Positions 1 through 13,400 of a DNA stretch of 64,000 nt are shown here, piece by piece (within the stretch, counting starts at the first letter, position 1; each line of letters begins with the position of its first letter). Below the pieces are notes generated by a model that was not told the origin of the DNA, made no database searches, and worked only from the letters and a program-made list of their open reading frames with translations. The stretch spans positions 124,001 to 188,000 of the forward strand of contig JAQGBZ010000098.1 of the NCBI GenBank assembly GCA_034687125.1, given 5' to 3'. The translations under genes and the position numbers were made by a program. Source of the stretch: Neelides folsomi. Taxonomy: Eukaryota; Arthropoda; Collembola; Neelipleona; Neelidae.

Positions 1-2832
1 TGTATTCTTCCTACACTTAATATTTGAGCCGACGGTCTCATCTCCCTACTACCCAGACATACACCTAGAGGAGCAACGAGTACTCGTCGACCAACAAATC
101 ATATATGCATTCGTTCCATTATAATATTGAACTTAATATTTCTCTTTACAATAATGATAATCTTGAGTCGACTCTTGCTCAGAAACTCACAACGGTCTTG
201 GTTGTCTTTGCTTCATTATATTAAAACCCTCAAGATTCCCTTAACATTGAGATATTGAGAAGAAACGGCCTATTCACATGTTTCCTCACACTCGCCATAC
301 CTTCCCCCATGTCAAAAAATGTAAACAGACCCTCTTGTTTACTACCTCTATAGATTCATTTTAATACATAGAATATGCACCCATAATGATATTATTATGA
401 ACATAGTTGGGTACAAACAGAAGAGTTTTTATCAATGAAATTGCACATATAGCTTTCCCACTCTCACTCCTACTCTCGGCTAAAATATGTTGTAATTTCT
501 TTATAGTAAATTGTACCGCAAGCAAACTACTACGAGTACTATTTTTTATTATCATTTCTACTCTACTATTTTGATTGAAATATGCAAAGGAACTCGTGAG
601 CTTAAATGGAATGAACGAGTGTGCATTTATCCACGCCTTCCATATTAAATGCAGCTATCATGGGTTGTATGCTTATGCACAATCTTAAGATTTACTTCTT
701 TATCCCTATAATTATGAATGCATAATTCAACATTGTTCCTTTTGCCTATCTTCATTTATTATATAACTCAACACTCAACTCATAAATATAAATTGTAGGG
801 ATGAACTTGATTATTATATTCGTTAGTTTTTTTTGCAATTTTCGCCACAATGAAATAAAACAATCTGTGGATGCTTAATGCCTACCCTCCTAATGCGATA
901 CTTACCTCCTATGCTCTATGATGTTTCATATTCTTAATTACTTATATCATATTCATTCATTAAAAGTATTGAATGATTGTTTTTATATATTGCACCTTGC
1001 ACCTGTGAAGTGCACCGTAATATAAAAATAATTAATCATGATAAATTCTAAACACAATATTCTATTAAAAGTTAATATATTCATTTGTAGGATAATAAGA
1101 CTAAATACGTAGCGTATTATGATCGATCTAAAGCCAATGAATAGCTACAGCTTTAGGAGATATTATAATCTCATAGAATACATACTAGATACATGTTTTT
1201 GTCCTATCATTGGTCTATTTCTATTTGATAAACTATAACCTAAATACGAACTCTCTAAAGCTTTTATCAAATTATATGTATGCTTACTTACAAGATAAGC
1301 ACACACATTTGCGTATTTTCGATAGTTTATTTTATTCACATTATTTATATTGACTTTAATACAGCATGTCATTAAGCATGGAATGCTGATGTGAAATGTA
1401 GTTTTGTAGTTAATTTTGTACTTAAGCATTGGCAAACCTAAATAAATAAAACGCTCATGCTTACGATTAGTCTTTACTAGATAAAACATTATTATTTGAA
1501 GAACGCAGTGTAATGAATTTTATTTGCAAACATAACCCATAGACATAACAAGACTTTAATATTATTACTTCCACATATGGTACTTTAATGTAATATGTGC
1601 CTATATAGTTATATTATACTTATATGTAAATAGTATAAAAGTAATGATCAGAATACTCTGGACAATCTGTATATCATGTTAATATGAAGTACTGTGATAT
1701 TTGTTGATGGTGCTTAATTGGCTCCAAGTTGGAGCCTCCAACATAACATACTACCATACAATCTTGAATAACAAACCCAATTGATATCAATTCAGTCTAG
1801 TCTGATCAATTATCATGGATAATGAAATACAAGTTTACTAAACGATTATTATAGTCATATTTTAATTGTGAGTTTGTATCCAATATATAAAATATGCGAT
1901 TTTGCATTTTATACTGAAGATGTAAGAGATAATAATAACAGAGAAATTATAAAAGTGTAAAATATAATGATAATGATCTACAGTACATATTTGTATAAAT
2001 TGCATTCCAGATGACAATAAGATTAATTTTGTGTAGTTTTCATAAATTTATTGGGACTTGTACAATTACATATCAGATCAGGTACGCCGAGATCTTAAAC
2101 GTAAATGTATGCGAATCTATACACATAGAAAGCAGTGAATACAATGTAGAGATTATTTTTGGCAGTAGGTTGAATAGGTCATTGAGGTTCGTTAATTTAG
2201 ATATACATACAGGAGAAGATATAATATATTTTAATAAGAATATAAATATTTAAAAACAAAGTTAATAAATCGATATATGAGATAATAATAACGATATAAT
2301 AAATTTAAAAGTAGCCTTTTGTAAAAAGGTAATTCATATTGGAGCAAATTTTCTACATACAGATACATTATTAAAGGTTGCATATTTAAATTATACTCAT
2401 TTACTCATATCTCTCTATTTATAATACTAGCAATTAGGCATGTAATTGTGTTAAAAATAATTCATAACATAAAATAATTCTTTAGCAAGCTAAGAATCGT
2501 AAACAATTTAAAAAAATTAAATTAGGCGATTGAGAATTAGCAATTTTCAATACCCATATAATACTTATGTAGGTCTCTTATTTAACTACTTAATAAATGA
2601 GTCTACAATAAAATAATCTTGTAAAATTTCAGTCAATATCTGATAGTCAATTAAAATATTTGTCATCGCGAAAGAACAAAGAATGTCATTAAAACTCAAA
2701 AGTTAAATTAATTTTTACATAACAATTGACAATAAATAGTATGGCGTGACATTATGCTAAAATTTAACAAAACAGCAATATTTTCAATTGTAGTTACTTA
2801 AAAGAAAATCAAAGTTTAATGTTAGTAATTTG
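1..2832. other. AT-rich region without recognisable gene
   Basis: No coding region could be supported here. The sequence is strongly AT-rich, and the open frames at 1163-1489 (minus) and 2011-2253 (plus) have amino-acid compositions typical of random AT-rich DNA. The second has an acceptor-like CCAG directly before its ATG and an in-frame CAG-gtacgc donor at 2082/2083, but no family is recognisable. A short perfect palindrome-like hairpin (GGCTCCAAgTTGGAGCC) lies at about 1721-1737. The part next to 2833 should hold the 3' UTR and poly(A) site of the minus-strand WDR37 gene, but no clear polyadenylation signal was chosen. Confidence 0.6.
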
Positions 2833-5214
2833 TCAATTTTCCTTTTCCTTTTCTTTTTCCTTTTCTCTCTCTTTGTCTTTATCTTTAGTTAGTTGGGCAC
2901 TCCAAGCCATTACAACTCGGTCAAATCCGCAAGTAAAGAGATTACACTTTTGATCATCACCCCAAGCAGCCGATGTTACCATTCTTCGGTGACCCTAATT
3001 AAAATATTTTTTAATAAATTCCTGCATACCTAATTATATAGATTATTTGGTCATAAATAATTTTTACCTGTCTGTTTGATCGAGGGAGCCTAGCCAGTCG
3101 TTGACCATTGAGATCAAAAATTCGAACGTGTCTGTCGTCTTGAGGAACAGCGATGAGTCCCGATGGTGAAAGAGAAACACGATTCACAGCAGAATCCAAT
3201 CTTACATTCACAAGAGCATTTCGCATGTTGCGAATATCCCATACTTTTACTGTTCGGTCATCAGATCCAGACACTAACTTTTCTTCTTTAGTAAAAGCGG
3301 CGCTTGTAATGTTACTATCAATATATTTATGATATTAATCAGTTGTACATTTATCAAATAATTCAAAATTTACATTAGCAAATGAAACTTACTCTGTATG
3401 GCCTTGAAATACTGAAACAGAGTGACAAGGATTTCTAAGATCCCACATTCGGAAAGTTGCATCTTTACTTGTGGTTACGACAATCTTTTGAATTGGATGA
3501 GTTGCAACATAACTTAATTCTTGATCGTGACCAGAAAAACTTTGTATTCTCTCGCCAGTACATGCGTCCCATAAAGAGGCAGTTCGGTCCCATGAAGCCG
3601 TTATAATTTGATCCCCACCTTATGAAATTTAAAATCAGTTAAAATCGTTGGCAAATATCATGAAATAAAAATTACAAGACATAAAATTTACCCGAAAGCC
3701 AATCAGCATGAATTACAACTGACGTATGTCCACTGAGAATAGAAGCAGGAGTTCTCAAAGTAGCTAAGCCAAAGGGTCCATCTCTATGTTCATCCAATTC
3801 TTCCTTTTCTGAAGATTCAAATTCTTCTTCTGATGATAATCCTTTTTGAATCTATAAAAGTCAAATTTTAAAAGTTATGTGTACTAACTCTATGTAATAC
3901 AAAGTAAATAGCATTTATATAAGCTCTAAACATTTGAACAATAGTAATGTACCATTTGCTCCCATGCTACAGATGAGTGCCAAATATGTGCACTATGATC
4001 ACCAGAAGAAGTTAGAGCAAGTTCTCTATTTGGATGAAACCGAATCGAATTGACGGATCCTGTATGTCCCTCGTATCTTAAGAGGCTAATAATTACATAA
4101 TATATAACATTAGGGGCTTAAATCAATAAAGTCCATATGATTGTAAGTCTGATTAATATGAATACAGTAGAAAATTACCATCGACCAGAATCGATTGCCC
4201 AAACTCCAGCTTTATGGTCGGCCTAAACATAAATAAATAAACATCGCTTAGTTTTAATGCTATTTAAAATACAGGTAATATATTAGTATACGATTGGGTT
4301 TGTTAAAATATTGATTTCCAATTTTAATACCGATGCAGTTCCAATGACAGGGATTCCAAGTCTTGCAGCAGTAACGTCCCAAATGCCATCCTTATGACCA
4401 GCGAATTCTTTGACAAGATTGCAGGAAACAGTACTTGTTTTAAAACTAGATACAATTTTGCTTGTCTGAGCTTTGAGTCGAAGAGCGACTTTTTGCTGAC
4501 TAGGGAGACCTCCTAAAAGTTTAAATTACAATTACCGAATAAAAGTCTGAGATCATTAAGTGCTATTTAAAATAAAGTGATAATAATAATAGCATAGGTA
4601 GACTTGTTCAACCTTTAGTTTTAGATGAAAGGGGTTTTTGTGCTCCACTCAAATTTATATCACTACTTTCAGCACCATCGACAGGTGCAGAAATAGATGA
4701 AGATAGTTGTAGTTTTTCAGAACCAGGCCCAGGTGTGAAAGTTAGAGATGTGGGCTCTCTCGAATCCGCTGTCAATGTCAGAATCTCTATTTTTTCTTGT
4801 ACTGAAAACATTAGTATAGCAATTACACTTACATTTTGATTGTTAAACTAACAAAGAATAAAGATGAATATTAATAGAATTATGTTGTAATTATTAAATC
4901 TATTACCTATTACTTATATTAAATCTTATATTTATTTAAATTAACTGTATTTTAAATTCAAATTTTGCACTTACAAGCGAGATTTTCAAGATATAATGCT
5001 TCAAATTCCTTTTCGATTTGATTGAATAGATCATTTAAACGAGATTGAAATCCAGTAGGAAGTATAGATTCTTCTTTTTCTGATTAAAAAAATTCAAATT
5101 AGAATGAATGTCTTGTAATTTAACGTGTATAAGTATAAGAATTATAATTAATTACTGAAATATTCTTAACTTACTTAAACTAGATCTTTTTCTAGAAGTC
5201 TTCTTATATGACAT
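2833..5214 (-). CDS. WDR37: WD repeat-containing protein 37 (WDR37)
   Basis: Ten coding exons chain on the minus strand, all with GT-AG borders and matching phases: 5214-5175, 5079-4975, 4801-4613, 4512-4331, 4222-4179, 4085-3953, 3851-3692, 3618-3393, 3314-3068 and 2994-2833 (stop TGA). The product is 495 aa, essentially the length of human WDR37 (494 aa). Residues about 14-60 form a predicted coiled coil ([18 protein letters not shown]). A conserved linker ([12 protein letters not shown]) follows, then a C-terminal WD40 propeller from about residue 145, with GH/WD signatures such as [44 protein letters not shown] and [12 protein letters not shown]. The diagnostic tail [22 protein letters not shown] is conserved apart from a few positions. 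An acidic loop (exon 7, [13 protein letters not shown]) splits the repeats, and the last 20 residues are Lys/Glu rich. In vertebrates WDR37 binds PACS1/2 adaptor proteins. It is divergent with the downstream cyclophilin gene. A TTACAG acceptor just 5' of position 5321 suggests a 5' UTR intron. Confidence 0.95.
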
Positions 5215-6249
5215 GATTTCGAAAATTGGAATAATTCAAGATTAAAATATAGTGTTGGATCTGTTGAATGTTGAACTTCTGAAGGATGGATGCAAGAAGG
5301 ATGATTTTCGTTGGCTTACACCTGTAACAATTATAAACATTAATATATTTAACAATGGGTAAGAATTATTACAAAAATTAATTAAAATCTAAACTATCGA
5401 ATATATTATTACCAATTCCCAATGAATAATATTCAATTATCAGTTATCAGTATCAATACTCACATTCAATACTTATGTCAAGCATATTAAATGTAACATC
5501 TTACAATTGAAATAAAAAATGCAGAAAATGGAAAATGGCAAAAAGTTTTATTTTCCTCAATACTTACCAACTTCTGGGATATTTCAGATTCAATGTTGAA
5601 AAATCATGAAGCTGAATTGAACTAATTGAGATAATTCGATGACATTTAAAATGGAAACTGGAAGTGCCTTTATAGTTTTACTTTTGCTGTCTTCCCTCTC
5701 ACTTGCGATCAGACAGATCTTACAAAAATTAATTCTTTCAGGTGCTGAATTGAAGTCGATTGCGCACATCAAAATTGATCGTATGGGGCTTAATGATGCT
5801 CGTGTAGTTAAATCTTTCTATAAAATGCCTTTTGTCTTGCATTTAGCAAGATTCTGCGAAGCATGCTCAATACAATGCCGCTTCTTCGGCCGCCTGTATG
5901 ACTGTATGTATTTATTATAATAAAAAGTAAAAGTAGAGTTTTTTTTAAAGTTCCTAACTATCAAGATTGATTGACTTAACTAACCATTAGTTAAGAACTT
6001 AAGACCATTTAACTTGCCATTAATATCGTCAACCATTAAGGATAATTGTGTGTTTATAAGAAACACGCGACACATGATTAATTGAAGAAGTTACAAAAGG
6101 AATACGGAACGCTCGGAATATTACTATTAATGTAAATAATTATTTTAATTTTATATTATAAAATAAAGAACTACAATATGATTAAAATTATATAACATCA
6201 TTATATCATTACTTGAGCTGATTATTTTAAAATAATACCTTTTCAGAAA
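5215..6249. promoter_or_regulatory. Head-to-head promoter region of WDR37 and PPIG
   Basis: About 1 kb separates the divergent start codons of WDR37 (5214, minus) and the cyclophilin (6250, plus). Both genes probably have a non-coding first exon here. On the minus strand a TTGTTACAG acceptor precedes 5321. On the plus strand CCTTTTCAG ends at 6246, only three bases before the PPIG ATG. The middle (about 5580-5920) is less AT-rich, with a GC-rich knot at about 5878-5892 (CGCTTCTTCGGCCGCC), a plausible start-site zone. The two opposing open frames in that patch (5590-5772 minus, 5639-5920 plus) show no family and are treated as fortuitous. Confidence 0.5.
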
Positions 6250-8912
6250 ATGACTGTCGAGGAAGTTAAAGAGTCTGAGGCTCAACCAAGATGTTATTTC
6301 GACATTGAGATCGGTGGGATTTCAGCTGGTAGGATTGTTTTCGAACTCTTTTCTAAAACTACTCCGAAGGCAGCAGAAAATTTTAGATCACTCTGCACTG
6401 GAGAAAAGGGGATTGGGAAAACAACTGAAAAGCCTTTACATTACAAGGGATCCGTCTTTCATCGAGTCATCAAAGATTTTATGATCCAAGGAGGCGATTT
6501 TTCTAATGGAAATGGAACCGGAGGTGAATCGATATATGGGGGAGTCTTTGAAGGTAAATCTTTTAAATGCTAAATTATTGTTCAAGATGCATTTTGGGCA
6601 TATCAGTAACATTCATTTTTTATTTAGATGAAAACTTTGACCTTAAACATGATGAGCCATTTCTTTTATCAATGGCTAACAGAGGACCAGCAACTAATGG
6701 CTCGCAATTTTTCATGTAAAGTTTCGTTAACATTTACATCCTCGATAGAGGAAACTTTTTTTAATATAAGCGATAATCTAATTAAATATTTTATTTTTAT
6801 AGACTCACTCAACCTGCACCGCATTTGAATGGGTAAGAAATTGGAATGAATACTCAACATTATAAATATTTAACGTTAAACTTTCTGATTTTTATTCATT
6901 GCTCTATGAAGCTAACTCAATGAATATATTTTTATAGAGTTCACGTTGTCTTTGGAAAAATCGTCAGTGGACAGGGAATTGCAAAGCAAATAGAAAGTCT
7001 CCCTGTTGACAAAAAGAGTCGCCCGCTTCAAGATGTACGAATCACTAATTGTGGTGAACTTGTGCTTGTAAAGAAAAAGAAGAAAGGTAGAGCAAATTCA
7101 TTTCTCTTGAAAATAAATATTTAAACAAGTTTATTTTTCGGGTCGATAGAAAAGAAAATTAAGAAGAAAGAGAAACACGAAAATTCTTCTTCAGGTGAAG
7201 TTTCCGATTCATCAAGTAATCGTTCAGAGTCGGAACCCAAGAAAAAGAAAATCAAGAAAGATGAAAAGGATAACGAAGAGGAAGATGATGACAGGTACAT
7301 CAATATTTATTAAAAGTTATTAACACTACAATAAAATATGAAAAGGTAAAGTCATGTTAAATATTTTTTACTAATATTTTTTAGTGCAATTCCACATCCT
7401 CTTGCCACATTAACATCATTGGATCCTGATGAAATTCCTAAGGATCCTTCAAATCGCTTTTTGATGAGAGTAGGAAGCTTGAATGAAGATTCCGAAGACC
7501 AGCGAAAAGATAAACGAAAGAAAAGCAGAAGCAGGAGCAGGAGTCGTAGTCGTGATCGCGATCGAGGATCTCGTTTCAGTGGTGACAACCGAAGGAATTC
7601 AGACTGGGAATCACGATCTCGTTATGGGAGAAATGCTGAAATTTCAAGTGCTACTGGGAAGAAAATAAAAGGACGCGGCCGGATTGTAAATATTTAACAT
7701 TCTTTCCTTATAATTTTTATTATTCAATTTCCAATAATCGTAATTCTTAAAAGTTGTTCAATCCATAATTTTTTTGATTTGCAGTGTTACAAACCAGCTT
7801 CACGTAGTAGAAGCCGAAGTAAAACACCACCACATTGGAAGGCTGAAACGAGGAAAACAATATCAATGAAAGAATTCGAAGTAAATATTAATTTAAAATT
7901 CAAATATTATACTAGCATGAGTTGAATTATAAAATATTCGCGTACTTGTATAATTAAAGTATCATTAATTTTTTCTTACTAGGAAAAAGAAAAGGTTAAG
8001 AGACAACGAGCATCTGAACTTCGTCGCCGCCAAGAAGAACGTCATAAGAGACACCAAGAACACGACAAGGACAAAGATCACAGAGATAGAGAACGAGATA
8101 GAGACAGGAGTGAAAGAAAGTCAAAAAAGACTTCAGGGCATGATGATGAATTTGACGAAAATGCCGAATCTTCGAAAATCATTCAAGAACTGACCATGGA
8201 CCTCAAAAAGACTATCTCAAGTTCAATTGAAAATCTAAATGTCGCGTCTGATAACACTATTTACTTTCAGAATTTATATCCAACGAAAGAGACTGATGAT
8301 TTAAACATCGTAATAAACAAGGATGCATTGGATAAAAATTTTGATAGAATTCCAGAGATTGAGGATCCAGAGTCAAAGGAAAAATCTCCCATCCAAAAGG
8401 ATGATGAAATTGAGATAGGAGTTGAAGTGAAAGAAATGATTATTGATGAAATTTCCACTTTAAAGAATCCGGAAGAAGAGGAAGCTCGTCTCCGGAAAGA
8501 ACTTCTTAAAAAACGAATAGACTATGGAGGTGAATCGAGCGATGAAGAAAAGGATAAGGATGAAGAAGAAAAGGTAATTGAGAAATCTAAAACTGAGGAG
8601 GAGAAGGTACGGAAAAGTCGAAGATCGTCTAGTCGAGGGAGACCCAGAGAACGTTCCACTTCAAGGAAGAGAGATAGGGAGAGGAGGACTTCGGATCGTG
8701 ACAGAGGGAACAAAGATAGGGAGAGGGATAGGGAGAGGACTCGAAGAAGGTCAAGGGAGAAGTCGAGGTCAAGGAATAGGGACAATAAGAGGAGGTCAAA
8801 GGATCGAGATAGAGATAGACGGCGAAGACGCAGTCGGTCGACAAGGTCTAAATCTCGTTCAAAATCCCGATCAAGATCTAGAGATAGAAAGAGACGAGAT
8901 CGTCGTCATTAA
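6250..8912 (+). CDS. PPIG: SR-cyclophilin, peptidyl-prolyl isomerase G-like
   Basis: Eight exons join in frame: 6250-6553, 6628-6715, 6803-6832, 6938-7086, 7150-7294, 7385-7685, 7785-7880 and 7983-8912, giving 680 aa (human PPIG is 754). Residues about 15-185 are a cyclophilin domain with the catalytic set in [15 protein letters not shown] (R72, F77, M78, Q80) and [15 protein letters not shown]. The cyclosporin-contact Trp of CypA is replaced by His (PHLNGVHVVFG), as in PPIG and its relatives. A Lys/Glu linker, an RS stretch and the family-diagnostic block [16 protein letters not shown] follow. The last exon encodes a charged region and ends in a long RS/RD/RE-repeat tail (about residues 590-680). 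The family acts in nuclear speckles and pre-mRNA splicing and contacts the RNA polymerase II CTD. The start is set by a CTTTTCAG acceptor three bases upstream and a good open frame. NKTR/Moca-cyp is the close alternative name, since Drosophila has a single member. The neighbour WDR37 is divergent. Confidence 0.93.
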
Positions 8913-10460
8913 GCATTCAAAAATTTATATTTACTCTTAAATTTTGTTTGCTTTTAAAGTTTTTTTTATTTATTTAAATTTATCTACATGCATGAATTTC
9001 TTATCTTCGTATGGAATTTGAATAGGTTAAATGGCTCCTAACTTTAGTTTTCCAGTTTGCTTACTACTTATCATATAAATATCTAAATAGTCGGCTAATA
9101 ATAACTATACTACTAATTTATCTATTTATATATAATTTTAATATTATGTATTTCATCTTAATTGAGAGAGTTGATTATTTATATTGATGGGGTCTTCAAA
9201 GAATTTTGATTCTAAATAATAAAAGATTAATAATAATAATTCGAAATAATAATTATGGTACTTGACAAACGCGCAAGAGATGACGATCCTAAAATATCCT
9301 TGGCATATTAAGTTTTAAATTATATTGATAGAATTGTTTAAGTAAATAATATAAACATTCAATTTTACAATGGCTATATAGTAAATGGGGGACATTTAAC
9401 GACTCATAATTATTAAATCCATATTTTGATTCTCAGTCAGTATTGGAAATTGCAATATTATTTGATCTTGTTAGTATAAATGGATGTTATTGTTAGTTAA
9501 TAAATAGTTTAAACCACTTAAGAGTTAAGTGAATCTTCTAAAAATTATGAACTAATCTTACCATAATCATGCACCTAATATTAAATACTAATAAGAATTC
9601 AAATGGCTACTCTGTAACAATTAATAACTCTATTATCCATCGTTCAAACAGTGTACATTTGATAAAAAAATGTATGTATTTATCAAAATGATACGCACAA
9701 TAAAAAGTATAAAATGAATAAAGAAAACAAAGTAATTTTTTACTTTATCTGCTGGTTTATATTGGCACATTTTACATCAAAAAATTGCATTTAAACAATA
9801 AGATATTAAAATTACCAATATTTAACGCCCACTACACAAGTTTAAATAAATGTAAGTATTAAACTAACATGGCCTATCTGTCTATCTATAAACCAACTTT
9901 AACTACATATTGTTCGGCGCTACATAATATTTTAAAGTATACTTTTGTATACTTTATGTAGTTCTACAAATACCTTTAATAGTTTATGTAACTCTTTAAT
10001 CAATTAATTCCCTCTACTCTCTACAAACATTCTGTATGATATTACATTAGAATTCATTCATTACATTTCCATAAATTTAAGAGTAGCATCATACTGCGTG
10101 TATTATTTATGCAGTAGGGAGATTTATTTGATCCGATAGTTGAATTAGCTCAGGTGAGTGAGTGTAATAGGTAAAGTCAGGTAAAGGGTTGAAGATGAGG
10201 GGAGATGTGAGAAGAGGACCCCTAAAAGCCAGCTTGGATGGCGCAATCTATGCTTGTTTCTCTTGTTGGTCTCTTGGGATGATTTTGACTGGTGTTCGTT
10301 AGTTGGCGGAAGAGTTCCGTTCACCACCGAGATCTCTTGAGGGGGATGGGATTGGAGAGAGAGCGGCTATAGCCCACTTGCACACCACTCGCACTATTTT
10401 CAAGCTCCTCCGGACCCAAAGCATTCAAAGGGTCACTCCATTGAATCAGTAGTTTCGAAG
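8913..10460. other. Intergenic region between PPIG and da
   Basis: The first part should be the PPIG 3' UTR; an AATAAA-containing string (TAATAAAAG) lies at about 9217-9226. The rest is AT-rich with no gene. From about 10140 to 10460 the composition becomes less AT-rich, with GAGAGAGCGGCTATAGCCC at about 10354-10372, and it leads directly into the da start codon, so this last 320 bp is the likely proximal promoter and 5' UTR of the long da isoform. A TCAGTA initiator-like string lies at 10446-10451. Confidence 0.5.
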
Positions 10461-13400
10461 ATGGCTGCGAGTGATGATGAGCCCATGCATCTCTATGAAG
10501 TGTTTCAAAATTGCTTCAACAAAATCGCTAACAAACAACCTGGTAAGCCTCTCATTAATTACATTTCAATACTAACTATTTACCCAATTTTTAACAAAAT
10601 TCCCCATAGGGGCTGTGAGGAACAGAAACCGCTTTTATTAACAGACTGTCTACCTTCCTAAACCTATAATGCTCCTTCAGTCTCTTTGTTTATTGTTTAC
10701 ATCTAATTGTTTTGTCATTTGACAATTTTCATTTACAATTATCAATATTTTTATCATTTCTTTCCAATTGATCCATGAGCTATTTTTTGGAATCCTCATT
10801 CTTCACATTTGTTATTTATCCAAATTGGAGGAAACTTAATTTGTCAAAAAGAGTTAACCGAGTTTAAATTAATTTTGTGGGGTTAAATATTTTTTGAATA
10901 TTATTAAACAACAGTAGTGTTTTATTTTTTAAATTATTCGGCTATTTTGTAGGGAGTTTAAAGTGAAAATGAATTTATTTTACTTTTATTGGAGATTTTC
11001 TTTATTTTTAAAAGTTGGGCAATTTTTGTTTTTCCGATTTTTCCGATTCAACTGATTTGTTCCATTTATAGTTGATATTTTATTGAGGGATTTGTGAATA
11101 GGCAATTGTATTAATATTGTTATTAGAAGATTATTTTTAAAATTCTTCATTTTTATTTGGTTTAAAATCTTTACTATTTTTTCTTTTAGAAAAATCACCG
11201 TACCAATCTCAATCACAATACCCGGGAGTCGACAACAATGGGATGGTTATGGTCAACTCGTACTCGGGAAATTATCAAGTTGAAGAGAGCTTCGGTCCAG
11301 ATTCACCGTATTTTCCCTTTACTGGATCCCGAAAGCTTGTCGGCTCACAAGTGCCGGGCAATGTGAAAAGGAAAAAAGATGTAAGTTTATCAATTCATTG
11401 ATTACATAATATAATTTAATAACGTTTTAATTTAAACATTCATTATTCATTTGAGGTTATCTTTTAGAAAGAAAGCTATGGTTAGATTTTATTAAGCGTT
11501 CGTTTAAGTTTTATTTAATAAATATAAGATGGATCATCGAAATTGGTTTTAAACTCAATAATAATGGGCCAATTCATTTATTATTACATTTTGATTTATT
11601 TCACTTTATAAGAGGTTTAGCATATCACAAATATAAAAATAATATTAAATATTAACGATTTCAAATTGAAGTTGAAGAGCTATTGAGCAGTATTTTATTT
11701 CGATTGCACAAATAAAAACTTTAGTTTAGAGAGTTTATTTATATTGGAGGATCATTATTCTGATAAATTAGATCAATATTTGCAAATTCAGCATTCATAA
11801 TTTTATAATATTAACGATTCATCAAATTCTTGAATGATAATTTTAGTAATTAGTTTTGTTTGATAAAACGTAATTACACAAAGTTGATTTATAAATATGT
11901 GACAATTTGGTTATTACTTATTATTAATTAGACAATAAATACAATTGAAAAGGTTTCTTTTTGATGATCAAGATTAACTTTTCATGCTTATGTATTCTAA
12001 AAAGATTTTTTATTTAAACATTTTATTTGGCAATTTTTGATAATTTTTCCTATGTTTTTATTAACTAGTTATTTAATACAATACTCACACGTGGTAGCTA
12101 TTATAATTTAATGTTAAGCTATCTTATTATTATACAATCAATCACAGATTTTAAATTCATACATTTGTAACTATTTTTAGGGAATGGAGAGCGGAATTGA
12201 TCCGGGGGATCCTGGGCAGCAAAATTGGGTAAGCGAAATTTTATATTCTTCTATAAAGTCTTGGTCATAAATAAAGACACATTTCATTTCACCACATATG
12301 TTGCATATTACAAACATACTTAATTCACTCTCTGCCAAAGCGTAATTGGAAGTGTAAAATTAAACGTTGATGCAGGAATGGGAATTCATAAATCATTTAT
12401 AAGCATTATAGATTTCATAATATGAGCATTTGAACTTAAAGTATTAAACCCAATGACGAATGAATCAACTCTTGCTTAGTCTCTCATTTTAATAATTTTG
12501 GCTCTTGTGGTTGAGACCCTTTTAATTGACTGAATTCTCCTCCATTTGTTAAACACAGGATTAATCCAGCATTTTTTCTTGTTTGAAAATTCCACTATTC
12601 TCCTTCCGTTGAATATTGGAACGAGTATTCTTGGAAGTGGAACAAATGAGGATGGTTTACCGAAAATAGTTAGCGTTTGAACGAAGATTAATGTCTGAGA
12701 CATCAAATGATACACATTTGGAGTTTTAAGCCTCCTATTCTTAAACGACCGCTAGAAAGGAAATCCCTTTGAGTGAATTGAACAAGTATGAAAGCGGGAG
12801 TTGGGGCAGGGATGTATCGGCATAAAGGAAGAAGGGACAGAAGAAGGTGTAATAGATAATAAGGGCCCGAATAACGGTTGATTTAAAAGCTTGAGGAAGC
12901 ATAAGGAGGAGGAACGGAACTTCTGATTCTATTACATACTTCATGTAACATACGAAAATAGCAAAATGAACAGACGCTCTGTTGTTGTTTCACTCCGTGA
13001 GCCGCTGGAAAAGGAGTTTTTTGAGGTATTTTTCAATGTCTAAAATAGGCAAGTTCATTGGAGTGTCATCAATGATGGTGGGTTCTCTTTATGGCCTAGC
13101 CGAACCGGCCGTATCAGAGGTGGGAATCAAACTGGGAGCAGACGGCAGGCACACGTCTAGCAGTTCTCCCTACCATACTTACGCCACGCTCCAGACCTCA
13201 TTTAACTCTCATTATTGTACACGGAGGAACAAAATACAGGAAGCTGGTGGCGAATTTAGGGCAAACTACACCCATTCTCCCATATACGCCAATAATGGGG
13301 ATAATAGTGGCAGAGCACAACTCATCCTTTGCCTTTATTCCCACAAGAGATTCTCTTCCTAATGGATTTATATAATAATGAGCTTTTTTTTCGCCGATTT

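Noticed and set aside
8578-8940. Overlapping 120-codon plus frame and two minus frames in the last PPIG exon
   Set aside because: These are shadows of the RS/RD repeat, which keeps several frames open. The true frame ends at 8912 and continues the SR protein.
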